DNA of 35,871 nucleotides from an uncultured Arenicella sp. (GTDB lineage Bacteria > Pseudomonadota > Gammaproteobacteria > Arenicellales > Arenicellaceae), in assembly GCA_937918955.1 (NCBI GenBank), contig CAKZRZ010000150.1:1-35871 (forward strand). Reading direction: 5' to 3'. Below the pieces are notes generated by a model, which searched no databases, had not been told where the DNA came from, and was given only the letters and a program-made list of their open reading frames with translations. The position numbers and the translations under genes were made by a program. Shown piece by piece: positions 8,457 through 15,439 of this stretch. Within the stretch, counting starts at the first letter, position 1, and the number at the start of each line of letters is the position of its first letter.

Positions 8457-9125
8457 ATGAAACGAATAACGATTTTATTATTACTGCTTTGTTTGCACGC
8501 AGTCGAGAGGCAGTATGCCATGGCAGGGGGGCTTTACGACAATTTTCCTGATGAGATCGACCCCCAGGCGAAGTACCTTTTCTATTCGCACGGCTTTATC
8601 GTCGAAGGTGATGACCCAAAGCCTGTTCACCCTCGTTGGGGTAGCTACGATTTTCCAAAGGTTAAGGAGTCCTTGCTAGGGATAGGGCATCATCTGATTG
8701 CCTATCATCGGCCTGCGGGTACCGACGCGCATGAGCACGCTAAGAAGCTATCTAATGAGGCAAAGGTTTTGATTGCGAAAGGAGTAGCGCCAGAAAACAT
8801 TACCTTTATTGGCTTTTCTCGAGGTGGCTCTATCTCGATTTTGGTATCGGATATGCTGAAAGATAAAGACCTTAACTTTGCGATCTTGGCAGCGTGCGGC
8901 AGCTATATTAACGATAATCAGACTATCGAATTTTATGGCAATATATTGTCTATTCGAGAGACTTCAGATGACCTCGTAGATTCATGTGCTCCGCTAGCCG
9001 AACGTAGCTCAAAGCTAACTAGCTTTAAGGAAATCACCATTAGCACGGGCAAGGAGCATGGCGCTTTTTATCGTCCTGAGCCTGAATGGCTCGACCCCCT
9101 GTCTAGATGGATCAAGCGAGAATAA
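8457..9125 (+). CDS. Exported alpha/beta hydrolase-like protein
   Basis: The 222-residue protein begins with a hydrophobic signal-like segment (about 1-23). It has an alpha/beta hydrolase layout: strand YLFYSHG (40-46), nucleophile elbow GFSRGG with S121, an acidic residue at D171 or D172, and H201 in GKEHGAF as the likely base. It is shorter than typical esterases and has little room for a cap domain, so a small-substrate hydrolase or a divergent member is likely. Substrate is unknown. Its TAA (9123-9125) touches the stop of the convergent glutaredoxin gene with no bases between, so the two transcripts must overlap. Confidence 0.8.
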   Translation: MKRITILLLLLCLHAVERQYAMAGGLYDNFPDEIDPQAKYLFYSHGFIVEGDDPKPVHPRWGSYDFPKVKESLLGIGHHLIAYHRPAGTDAHEHAKKLSNEAKVLIAKGVAPENITFIGFSRGGSISILVSDMLKDKDLNFAILAACGSYINDNQTIEFYGNILSIRETSDDLVDSCAPLAERSSKLTSFKEITISTGKEHGAFYRPEPEWLDPLSRWIKRE

Positions 9126-9512
9126 TTAGTAAGCGGCAAGCCTATTTTCTAAAAAAGAGATAATGTCATTCGACTCATACATCCAGCGCACCTCACCTTC
9201 GTCTTCAATTCGTAGACACGGCACTTTTACGCGACCACCACCTTGCTCTAATTGCTCTCGAAACTCAGGATATTTATTAATATCTCTCGCTTCGACGTTT
9301 ACGTTTAACTTATGAATTGCGCGGCGCGTTTTGGTGCAAAATGGACAGGCAAAGAATTGATACAAGGATAAACCCTGCATCGCCGATTGCGCGCTAGCTT
9401 GCTCTTGTTCGCTTCGCTGTAAGGGTTTCGATCTAGAAACCCAGTCGAAAAAAACAATGATCAGGCCAAGACCGTTGCGTACTGCTTTTAGAATAAGTGA
9501 TTTGATAGACAT
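9126..9512 (-). CDS. Membrane-tethered glutaredoxin/GST-N-like protein
   Basis: The 128-residue thioredoxin-fold protein has the active-site motif C56PFC59, the cis-proline motif KVP (about 96-98) and the YESNDIISFLE end common to glutaredoxins and GST N-terminal domains. A 45-residue N-terminal extension contains a hydrophobic stretch (about 13-24), which suggests membrane association; the catalytic domain side is not certain. It may reduce protein or glutathione mixed disulfides. It is a single gene convergent with the exported hydrolase, and its own promoter must lie in 9513-9660. Confidence 0.85.
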   Translation of the reverse strand: MSIKSLILKAVRNGLGLIIVFFDWVSRSKPLQRSEQEQASAQSAMQGLSLYQFFACPFCTKTRRAIHKLNVNVEARDINKYPEFREQLEQGGGRVKVPCLRIEDEGEVRWMYESNDIISFLENRLAAY

Positions 9513-9671
9513 TCTTTAAGTGCAATGGTCTTGCACAGGGTAACTATGAGTTCGGCGCGAAGTCTACTCTGATTTGCCAAGCGAAAGAAGTGTGTTTGAG
9601 CGAGTTTTACCTTGTATCTGATTAATATTAGCGATACCGTGGCGGCCAATGAGTCTGTCCCTTTTATATAG

Positions 9672-9760
9672 CGCCTAGGGCTTTTTAAACTAACGCTAAA
9701 GGCTTTTTAAATTAACGCTAAAGGCTTTTCCAAACATCGCTAAAGGCTTTTCTAAACCAT
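9672..9760 (+). repeat. Four 22/23-bp tandem repeats before the VF530 gene
   Basis: Units begin at 9672, 9694, 9716 and 9738 (lengths 22, 22, 22, 23). Each carries the core CGCTAAAGGCTTTT followed by a variable A/T-rich half; the first unit reads CGCCTAGGGCTTTT. The array ends six bases before the ATG of the downstream gene, so it forms the promoter or 5' leader. A period of 22 bp is close to two turns of B-DNA. Confidence 0.85.
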
Positions 9761-9765
9761 TGCTT

Positions 9766-10242
9766 ATGTCAGAACAAGATCGTAATAACCCGCTGCATGG
9801 AGTTGGCCTAGACGCCATGTTCTCTGAAATTCTTCGTCATTATCATTGGGAGATCCTCGCCGAACAGCTTAAATTTAAGTGTTTGGAGAATCATCCGAGT
9901 TTTGCCGCGGCAACTAAATTTTTAAAGAAGACAAAATGGGCGCGAGAAAAAACCGAAGCGTTTTATTTATATCGATTTAAACAGCTCCCAATTCCTACTG
10001 ACGAGCAACACGAACTTCCACCACGCGAACGCACTTTCCCTAGTGGTTTGGAAGAGCAAGATCCCGCTGTCATCAAACTCGGTGATAAAGAGTTTTTCGA
10101 CGACCCAATTTCAGGCCCTAAGTTCTCAAAGAAAACTGGCTTCGTGGAAAGCAAGTCTCCTCGAAAGCGGGCGCCAGCTACGCCCAAGCCTAAACTCGAA
10201 ACCAGTGGTGATAGCTCCGACCCTTGGGCCAAGTGGAAATAA
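9766..10242 (+). CDS. VF530-family DNA-binding protein (DUF2132) with extended tail
   Basis: The 158-residue protein has the compact VF530 domain at its N-terminus (about 7-70): NNPLHGVGLDAMF, an HYHWEIL helix and KFLKKTKWAREKTEAFYL are diagnostic. The family is described from structure as a small helical DNA-binding fold whose biological role is unsettled. The remaining ~85 residues are a Pro/Lys-rich, probably disordered tail not needed for the domain. ATG 9766 is preferred over the in-frame TTG at 9760. No Shine-Dalgarno is visible; instead tandem repeats fill the leader, which suggests unusual control of this gene. Confidence 0.88.
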   Translation: MSEQDRNNPLHGVGLDAMFSEILRHYHWEILAEQLKFKCLENHPSFAAATKFLKKTKWAREKTEAFYLYRFKQLPIPTDEQHELPPRERTFPSGLEEQDPAVIKLGDKEFFDDPISGPKFSKKTGFVESKSPRKRAPATPKPKLETSGDSSDPWAKWK

Positions 10243-10374
10243 GCGAGAGCGCGTAAGAATCCCTTCTTTAAAGGTCATAGCTCTTTTAAACCTGCGTATG
10301 ACGTTATTGAGTGATTTTGGTAGTAAGCTACGCGCCATTTTATAAAAGTCATTGACCCCAATATCAAACCTTAC

Positions 10375-10403
10375 TTGACTATATATTGTTTCACGACTAT
10401 TAT
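10375..10403 (+). promoter_or_regulatory. Sigma70-type promoter of the dehalogenase gene
   Basis: TTGACT (10375-10380) and TATTAT (10398-10403) are separated by exactly 17 bases, each one mismatch from the sigma70 consensus. The predicted start point falls near 10410, inside the palindrome at 10404-10419. Confidence 0.7.
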
Positions 10404-10419
10404 TTGAACGATCAGTCAA
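10404..10419. promoter_or_regulatory. Candidate TetR-type operator
   Basis: TTGAACGATCAGTCAA is an imperfect palindrome centred on GATC (12 of 16 positions symmetric). It directly follows the -10 box and covers the predicted transcription start, a typical repressor position. The TetR gene two positions downstream (11644) is the obvious candidate binder. Confidence 0.5.
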
Positions 10420-10435
10420 TAAATAGAGGTTTGCC

Positions 10436-11479
10436 GTGTTGAAAATATTTGGAATTTGTATTTTGGTGCTGTTACTTGCAGCAGTAATTATCGTCATGTC
10501 GTTCCAAGCATCTGAGAAATGGTCGGTAGGAAAAGTGATTCGAACACCTGATAGCGCGTTTCAAGGGCTACCTGATTATCCGTTTGCGGCTAATTATGTT
10601 GACAGTCTGGGTTATCGAATACATTACGTCGATGAAGGGCCACGTCATGGCCAGGTAATATTGTTAATGCACGGGCAGCCTTCTTGGAGCTACCTCTACC
10701 GGCATATGATTCCCGTGTTAGCGAACGCCGGGTTCCGGGTAATTGCGCCAGATAATGTCGGCTTTGGAAAATCCGATAAGCCATTAAAAAGCAGTGAACA
10801 TTCTTATCAAATGCATATTGATGTGATGAGCAATTTTGTTGATGAGTTAGCGCTTGAAAATGTGACATTCTTCGGGCAAGACTGGGGAGGTTTAATAGGT
10901 CTGCGAGTCGTGGCAGAACGTCCGTCTAGATTTTCTCGAATTATGATTTCAAATACGACTTTACCGGCAGCGCCGGGTATTAAAGGTTGGTTGGGCTACC
11001 CACTTTTTCGTCTTAGTGTTTGGAAGGAAGGGGATATCCAAGAGCTAGACCCAGATAGCTTCAGCTTTGCTAAGTGGGTTGCTTACGCCCGCCATGCTAA
11101 AAACTTTGATTTCGAGGGCTTGTTTCAAAGAGCCACAACTCGAACCTTGAGCGATGAAGACTTAGCCGGCTATGCAGCACCATATCCGAGCAACGAATAT
11201 AGTGCGGCGATCAGAATATTCCCAACGTTGGTTGCCAGCCAGCTTCGCCAAAACCAGAAGGTGATGGATGAATTCTATTCGAAATGGGATAAGCCTTTGC
11301 TCACGGCATTTGGAACAGACGATACTCTGATGGCGGGGCGCGATGAGGTTTGGCAAAAAACAGTGCCCGGTGCCAAAGGCCAACCGCACACTTTGGTTGA
11401 GGGTGGGGCGCATTTTATTCAAGACGACAAGCCAAACGAATTGTCTCGATTGCTTATTGAGTTTATCAAAAGTAACTAA
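10436..11479 (+). CDS. Membrane-anchored haloalkane dehalogenase-like alpha/beta hydrolase
   Basis: The 347-residue protein starts at GTG 10436, with GAGG 6 bases upstream. A hydrophobic N-terminal segment (about 4-22) acts as signal anchor. The catalytic domain matches haloalkane dehalogenases of the DhlA-like subgroup: TPDSAFQGLPDYPFAANYV entry, oxyanion motif HGQPSWSYLYR (79-89), nucleophile D149 followed by halide-binding-type W150 in GQDWGG, acid in GTDD (about 295-296) and base H326. The usual HGEPTW glutamate is replaced by Q81. Known members are soluble cytoplasmic enzymes of about 300 residues that release halide from haloalkanes; a membrane-anchored, probably periplasmic form is less common. 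An epoxide hydrolase is possible, but the GQDWGG context favours dehalogenase. It is likely repressed by the downstream TetR protein. Confidence 0.82.
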   Translation: MLKIFGICILVLLLAAVIIVMSFQASEKWSVGKVIRTPDSAFQGLPDYPFAANYVDSLGYRIHYVDEGPRHGQVILLMHGQPSWSYLYRHMIPVLANAGFRVIAPDNVGFGKSDKPLKSSEHSYQMHIDVMSNFVDELALENVTFFGQDWGGLIGLRVVAERPSRFSRIMISNTTLPAAPGIKGWLGYPLFRLSVWKEGDIQELDPDSFSFAKWVAYARHAKNFDFEGLFQRATTRTLSDEDLAGYAAPYPSNEYSAAIRIFPTLVASQLRQNQKVMDEFYSKWDKPLLTAFGTDDTLMAGRDEVWQKTVPGAKGQPHTLVEGGAHFIQDDKPNELSRLLIEFIKSN

Positions 11480-11484
11480 TACCC

Positions 11485-11508
11485 TTTGTCACCCTAATTG
11501 GTGGCAAA
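11485..11508 (+). terminator. Hairpin after dehalogenase gene
   Basis: Arms TTTGTCACC (11485-11493) and GGTGGCAAA (11500-11508) form a 9-bp stem with one G-U pair and a 6-base loop, six bases after the stop codon. No T-run follows, so termination would be partial and some read-through into the TetR gene is plausible. Confidence 0.4.
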
Positions 11509-11643
11509 AGCTGCTCGAAAAGAGGGCGAGTCGATTGACGATCTTTAGTATTGCCTCAATAGTGCTCCGTCTAATTTTGATCGCTCTAAGGTAAACTAAA
11601 GACAGTCTATAAAATCTATTATCGAGGGTTTATTATCCGCTCT

Positions 11644-12234
11644 ATGACACGAGGAAGACCAAAGAAATTTGACGACGCTGAAGTGCTTGCACGTGCGATG
11701 ACAGTCTTTTGGAAAAAGGGCTATGCCGCTACATCGCTCGACGATCTGGTAAATGCGATGGGAATACCGCGGCAGAGCCTTTACAGAGCGTTTACTGATA
11801 AACACACGCTCTTCTTACGATCGCTCGACTTCTATAACGAAAATGTGGGCAATAGGTTGATGTCTATTCTCTCTGCAGAAGGCCCAGCGATTGATAACCT
11901 AAGAAATGCATTGGCGTTCTGGAGATCTGGTGTGAGCTCAACAGAACGGATCGGCTGTATGATGGTAAATACCAGTACGCAAGACTTTTCCGAAGACGCT
12001 GAGGTAACTCAACTAGTAAAAGCTAGCCATCTGCGCGTCGTTAAGGCATTTGAGGAAACTTTAAAGCGGGCGCAACTCGAAGGCGCTGTTAAAACTTCGA
12101 TTGATTCTAAAGCGGTTTCACGCACAATCTTTGCTACGGTAAACGGAATGTTAGCGATGTCTAGAGCCGGAATTTCTGATGCGTTTCAAAATGACGTATT
12201 TGAAACCCTACCTTCACTTATTGGCATGGATTGA
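11644..12234 (+). CDS. TetR/AcrR-family transcriptional regulator
   Basis: The 196-residue protein has the N-terminal TetR helix-turn-helix: RGRPKKFD start, AMTVFWKKGYAATSLDDL, then recognition helix IPRQSLYRAFTDK (about 41-53). The C-terminal ligand domain carries IGCMMVNT, like the RGCLLVN motif in the NemR/AcuR-like subgroup, where a cysteine can sense electrophiles. That subgroup and the adjacent dehalogenase suggest control of a response to reactive or halogenated compounds (inference). ATG 11644 has GAGGG only 15 bases upstream, so initiation may be weak. It lies 164 bases after the dehalogenase stop on the same strand. Confidence 0.9.
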   Translation: MTRGRPKKFDDAEVLARAMTVFWKKGYAATSLDDLVNAMGIPRQSLYRAFTDKHTLFLRSLDFYNENVGNRLMSILSAEGPAIDNLRNALAFWRSGVSSTERIGCMMVNTSTQDFSEDAEVTQLVKASHLRVVKAFEETLKRAQLEGAVKTSIDSKAVSRTIFATVNGMLAMSRAGISDAFQNDVFETLPSLIGMD

Positions 12235-12251
12235 TTTCTGTCGTGCTTAAT

Positions 12252-12266
12252 TTGCTTTAAAAGCAA
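12252..12266 (+). other. Short palindrome after TetR gene
   Basis: TTGCTTTAAAAGCAA has 7-bp symmetric arms around one base, 17 bases after the TetR stop. The core GCTTTAAAAGCAA differs by one base from GCTTTTAAAGCAA at 421-433. The zero-length loop makes an RNA hairpin weak, so a protein site is as likely as a terminator. Confidence 0.35.
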
Positions 12267-12392
12267 TAAAATGACATTCAACCATTAATGTAATCCAGAA
12301 GCGACGGTAACTAGAGGCATTCCCGTTGATTGCATTAACCCTGAGCTCTTAACCGTCAGCAATTTTGCTTAGTTTTTATCCTAGTTTCTAAC

Positions 12393-12953
12393 TTAATTTC
12401 TAAATAGCTCAGCAGTAAATCTCGGCGCGGCATTACGCTCTAAATGATAGGTCAACGTTTGTGCGTCATCACTTAGGCTTAGAGTCCAAACATTAGTGCT
12501 CGCAGCAGGGATGATCGTTGCGGTATGTTTGTCTGCTGCAAAAGATTGACTCGAAGAACTGCCGCCATTGACGGCCGTTCCACCGTACCTATTAATTTCA
12601 TGTTCGCTACCATCTTTATGACGATGGTCGTGTTTAAGTTGAAGGCCAAATTCGGTTTTAGTGATAAGCCATGTTCGAGATGTGTCTTCGCCCACCGAGA
12701 ACGGAATTCGAATTTGCGACTCACTGCAACTCTCAAAATGAGCCACCAGCTCTTTGCCAGCAAACGAATCTTGGCCTTCGATAGGAAAGGTCATCTCGCC
12801 CGAATAGGATTGTTGGCATAGCGCTTTGAGCGCCTCAAAAAATGACTCTTGTTCATTGTTCAGCTGTGTTTGAGCCCCAATACTGGCGGGAGCGCTGACT
12901 AGCGCAACTATAAACAAAACGTGGGATGTAGATAATGTGCGCAGCATTTTCAT
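12393..12953 (-). CDS. Secreted conserved hypothetical protein
   Basis: The 186-residue protein has a clear Sec signal peptide (about 1-27, cut near IGA|Q). The mature part resembles a conserved proteobacterial family of small secreted proteins with no known function: FFEALKALC start, RIPFSVGEDTSRTW, then LKHDHRHKDGSE and AATNVWTL-type segments. Two cysteines (C45, C75) could form one disulfide. The His/Asp-rich HDHRHKD could bind metal, but that is speculation. ATG 12953 has AGAGA 5-6 bases upstream. It follows the MOSC gene on the same strand, separated by a short tandem-repeat region. Confidence 0.85.
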   Translation of the reverse strand: MKMLRTLSTSHVLFIVALVSAPASIGAQTQLNNEQESFFEALKALCQQSYSGEMTFPIEGQDSFAGKELVAHFESCSESQIRIPFSVGEDTSRTWLITKTEFGLQLKHDHRHKDGSEHEINRYGGTAVNGGSSSSQSFAADKHTATIIPAASTNVWTLSLSDDAQTLTYHLERNAAPRFTAELFRN

Positions 12954-12963
12954 ATGTGTCTCT

Positions 12964-13013
12964 TTAGTCAGGTGACGTTAGTCAGGTGAATTTAGTCGGA
13001 TCCGAGTTTAGTC
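12964..13013 (-). repeat. 14-bp tandem repeat between MOSC and secreted-protein genes
   Basis: TTAGTC recurs at 12964, 12978, 12992 and 13008. The first two units are identical for 12 bases (TTAGTCAGGTGA) and spaced 14 bp; the third diverges into the perfect 10-bp palindrome TCGGATCCGA (12996-13005). The fourth overlaps the MOSC stop codon. The array sits in the leader of the downstream minus-strand gene. Confidence 0.75.
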
Positions 13014-13499
13014 TAGCGTGTTCAGCACACGAACGGAATCGTTCAGACTAATTCTCCCGCCTTCAACAACCTGCGCGGTTATACCGCCGTGGCCTCGGAC
13101 TGCGTTATAGGCGCCTGGGCCCAATGTTGTTTGCATGAATGAGCAGGGGTGGCACAAACCAGTAAACTTCAACACTGCGTCGCCAACCTTAAAGGCTTTG
13201 CCCTTTAAGGCTAGTAAGTTTATTCCGCTAACGCAGATGTTTCGACGTAAAAGCTCAGGTGGGCAGCGCTCAATACTTAGTAAGCTTGCTATTACTGCAA
13301 GATGTTCTTGCTGGCTAATACTTACCTGCCGTTTACCACTGCTACCAGAATAACGATCGCCAATTAAGCCTTCGTGTTGATCCGCAATAACATGGTCTAC
13401 TACCTTAATGGGGGCACGGCGTTCAGGGCGTAAGCCAATCCATGTTACTGATCCAACTTGTGGTAAGTCGGCTAGCAGCTCTGCAACACTGATTGCCAT
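13008..13499 (-). CDS. MOSC domain protein
   Basis: The 163-residue MOSC (molybdenum cofactor sulfurase C-terminal) domain protein has the family pattern: an N-terminal strand VTWIGLRPERRAPI, GLIGDRYSG, QVSISQQEHL, RRNICVSGINL, and the conserved cysteine region GLCHPC (about 114-119). Proteins of this type bind molybdenum cofactor or carry sulfur on the conserved cysteine, and some reduce N-hydroxylated compounds or amidoximes. Stand-alone short MOSC proteins have no fixed substrate. It follows the yceI-family gene by 24 bases on the same strand and is probably cotranscribed with it. Confidence 0.9.
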   Translation of the reverse strand: MAISVAELLADLPQVGSVTWIGLRPERRAPIKVVDHVIADQHEGLIGDRYSGSSGKRQVSISQQEHLAVIASLLSIERCPPELLRRNICVSGINLLALKGKAFKVGDAVLKFTGLCHPCSFMQTTLGPGAYNAVRGHGGITAQVVEGGRISLNDSVRVLNTLD

Positions 13500-13523
13500 T
13501 CTAGTTTTCGAATGGCTCTGCGG

Positions 13524-14129
13524 CTATTGAGTTTCGAACGCCAGCGAAAAACTCACGGGTACGGTTTCAGCGATGGCCAAATTGTTGACTAGGCTAGACA
13601 ACTTCACCACGCCTTCGAGCATATTGTAATCCTTAGCTCTAATTAAAACCGGCTGCGAACTGCTGACCAGTAAACGAGTTTTACTGAGCTTACTTACACG
13701 CACTGCAAGGTCTATATCTTTGCTAACACCATGCATACTTAAATTGGCAGGCAGGCTGATTAACTGAGACTGACCAACTTCGAGTTCAGCAAGAGCAGCT
13801 TCAACGTTGGCTTTGATCGTGATTTCGGGGAAAAGCCCAGTTTCAAAAAGGAACTCGCGCATTCGCTGATTGCGAATATCCACATTTGATTCAATGCTCT
13901 CGGTTTTAATTGTGACTGTCGCGGTGCCCCCATCGACCTTTCCATCAAACTGGGCGAAAGTATGAGTCTCAGCGATATTGCTCTTTTTAATGCTAATAAA
14001 GCTGACGTTTGAGTTTGACGGGTTTAATTGCCAGTTTTGATGGTGTTTGGCGGCTGCGTTAGCACTGAACAGCATTGCGGCGGCTAGTAAAAGGCTCTGA
14101 AGTGTTTTGTACAGGGTATAAGTTTTCAT
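13524..14129 (-). CDS. YceI-family periplasmic lipid/isoprenoid-binding protein
   Basis: The 201-residue protein has a Sec signal peptide (about 1-27). Its mature region shows the YceI lipocalin-like barrel pattern: WQLNPSNSNVSFISIKKS, an AEThTFAQFDGKV strand pair, IESNVDIRNQRMREFLFETGLFPEITI (which spans the typical R.xHL.s.FFd position) and ANLSMHGVSKDIDL. Members of the family bind long isoprenoid or fatty-acyl chains in a tunnel. It is the first gene of a minus-strand group with the MOSC gene and is divergent from the AbiEi-like gene, sharing the 216-bp region 14130-14345. Confidence 0.9.
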   Translation of the reverse strand: MKTYTLYKTLQSLLLAAAMLFSANAAAKHHQNWQLNPSNSNVSFISIKKSNIAETHTFAQFDGKVDGGTATVTIKTESIESNVDIRNQRMREFLFETGLFPEITIKANVEAALAELEVGQSQLISLPANLSMHGVSKDIDLAVRVSKLSKTRLLVSSSQPVLIRAKDYNMLEGVVKLSSLVNNLAIAETVPVSFSLAFETQ

Positions 14130-14218
14130 AGGGTTTAAGAGAGTAAAGGGCCTGGTTGGGCTATTTAATACCCGCGATAAATGTTGAGTATGCGACTAAG
14201 TATTGCTTAATGTTGATC

Positions 14219-14297
14219 ATTTTAGTGTTATTTTGGCTCTTTAAGGTTCAAATCTCGTAAAAGTGCCAATCAACGCTAATGATTCATAGACTAAAAT
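14219..14297. promoter_or_regulatory. Inverted ATTTTAGT elements in the divergent yceI/abiEi-like promoter region
   Basis: ATTTTAGT at 14219-14226 is matched by the inverted copy ACTAAAAT at 14290-14297. Ten of 13 bases agree when flanks are compared. The elements lie between two divergently transcribed genes and could be sites for a shared regulator. Confidence 0.3.
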
Positions 14298-14298
14298 A

Positions 14299-14349
14299 AT
14301 GTTCATGATTGAGCCATTTTTATTAAAAACGCACATGATTGCGCCATGA
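14299..14349 (+). CDS. Possible 16-residue leader peptide ORF
   Basis: A short ORF (ATG 14299, TGA 14347-14349) encodes MFMIEPFLLKTHMIAP. Its stop overlaps the start of the next gene as ATGA, the arrangement used for translational coupling. No Shine-Dalgarno is visible before it, so translation is uncertain. It contains both copies of the direct repeat described at 14304-14347. Confidence 0.25.
   Translation: MFMIEPFLLKTHMIAP
14304..14347 (+). repeat. Direct repeat overlapping the AbiEi-like start codon
   Basis: CATGATTGAGCCAT (14304-14317) and CATGATTGCGCCAT (14334-14347) match at 13 of 14 bases with a 30-bp period, about three DNA turns. The second copy overlaps the ATG at 14346. This is a good autoregulation site for the winged-helix protein encoded immediately downstream. 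Confidence 0.7.
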
Positions 14350-15425
14350 GCACCAAGATTTCAGTTGAAGAGCGTATTGCCGCAAGGGCGGTTGATGCAT
14401 TGCATGCTAAAAGCGGCTTGCGCCTTGAGATGACCGATAAAAATACGGTTCTAGGCACGGGGCTTTGGCCAGATATGTGTTTTGCTATCAGCGGCAGCGA
14501 GCTAGAGCTTGTCTGCGAGGTTAAAAACGGGCTTAGCCGAAACATGCTTGAGCCTGTTGTGAAGTTACTCAAATCCGCGGCAGAAGGGCGACCGCCGATG
14601 ATTATGACTAACTACATTGATGCTAAACTGGGTAAAGCACTGCGCGACCTGGAGGTAAATTATGTTGATGCAAGCGGCAATGCCTATATCAATTTGTCTC
14701 CGTATTTCGTCTTTATTGAAGGTCAATTAATTGCCGATGGGCTTACTCAAATCAAACCCGCTAAACCTTTTAGCGCGACTGATATGCAGGTAATTTATGC
14801 CTTGCTCACCAAACCTGAATTACTTAATCAAAACTATCGAACAGTGGCCCAGTGTGCAAATGTTGCCATGGGTGTTTGCGGCTCGGTATTACGTGAACTG
14901 AAAGATCAGGGGTTCTTCGTTGAAACTATCGTCAGTAACACCTCCGGTGTTAGCACCGTTAAACAGCGCGAATGGCGTGCACGGCATCAATTGATTGGTC
15001 GCTGGGTAGAGCAATATTCAACGCTTTCTAAGCGCACTTATTTAGGCGAATATTCATCCCCTGATTTGACTTGGCTGGAATCATCGGAATTTGTCGATTT
15101 TGATGCTCAAATTGGAGGCAAAGCCGCGGCGTATCGTTATGCAAATGAAACGCAGATGAATATCGATGGCGTGTCGGTTTACATTAATGATCAGCAGCAA
15201 TGGCAATTTATTCGGCAAATGGGCTTGAGCAAAGAGGCCTCAGAAACGAGCCAAAACAGTAGCGTGAAAGTTTATTCTAAATTTTGGGGTGATGATCATG
15301 ATGCGAAGAGCGCAGGGCAGCCTAAGATGGTGCATCCGCTAATGGCATACGCTGAGCTTATTGAACAAGGCAATGAGGCCGGACGCCTTGCGGCTAACCA
15401 AATTGCCTCGCGCTATTTTGTATAA
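14346..15425 (+). CDS. AbiEi-like orphan regulator with nuclease-fold N-terminus and winged helix
   Basis: The 359-residue protein resembles the group annotated as type IV toxin-antitoxin AbiEi antitoxins. Residues about 30-115 look like a restriction-endonuclease-type domain: P42-D43, then E58-V-K60 (a PD...ExK pattern), and the YVDASGNAYI strand typical of this group. Residues about 143-195 form a MarR-like winged helix (TVAQCANVAMGVCGSVLRELKDQGF). The C-terminal part ends with VHPLMAYAELIEQGN, another hallmark. AbiEi proteins repress their own operon and neutralise the AbiEii nucleotidyltransferase; no AbiEii partner is present here, as the next gene is YchJ. Nuclease activity is unproven. 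Its start overlaps a possible leader ORF and a direct repeat. Confidence 0.65.
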   Translation: MSTKISVEERIAARAVDALHAKSGLRLEMTDKNTVLGTGLWPDMCFAISGSELELVCEVKNGLSRNMLEPVVKLLKSAAEGRPPMIMTNYIDAKLGKALRDLEVNYVDASGNAYINLSPYFVFIEGQLIADGLTQIKPAKPFSATDMQVIYALLTKPELLNQNYRTVAQCANVAMGVCGSVLRELKDQGFFVETIVSNTSGVSTVKQREWRARHQLIGRWVEQYSTLSKRTYLGEYSSPDLTWLESSEFVDFDAQIGGKAAAYRYANETQMNIDGVSVYINDQQQWQFIRQMGLSKEASETSQNSSVKVYSKFWGDDHDAKSAGQPKMVHPLMAYAELIEQGNEAGRLAANQIASRYFV

Positions 15426-15439
15426 AACTCGATGTGGCC

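Noticed and set aside
9672-9760. CRISPR array
   Set aside because: The 22-bp units are directly tandem with no unique spacers and no cas genes lie near; they are a minisatellite-like promoter array.
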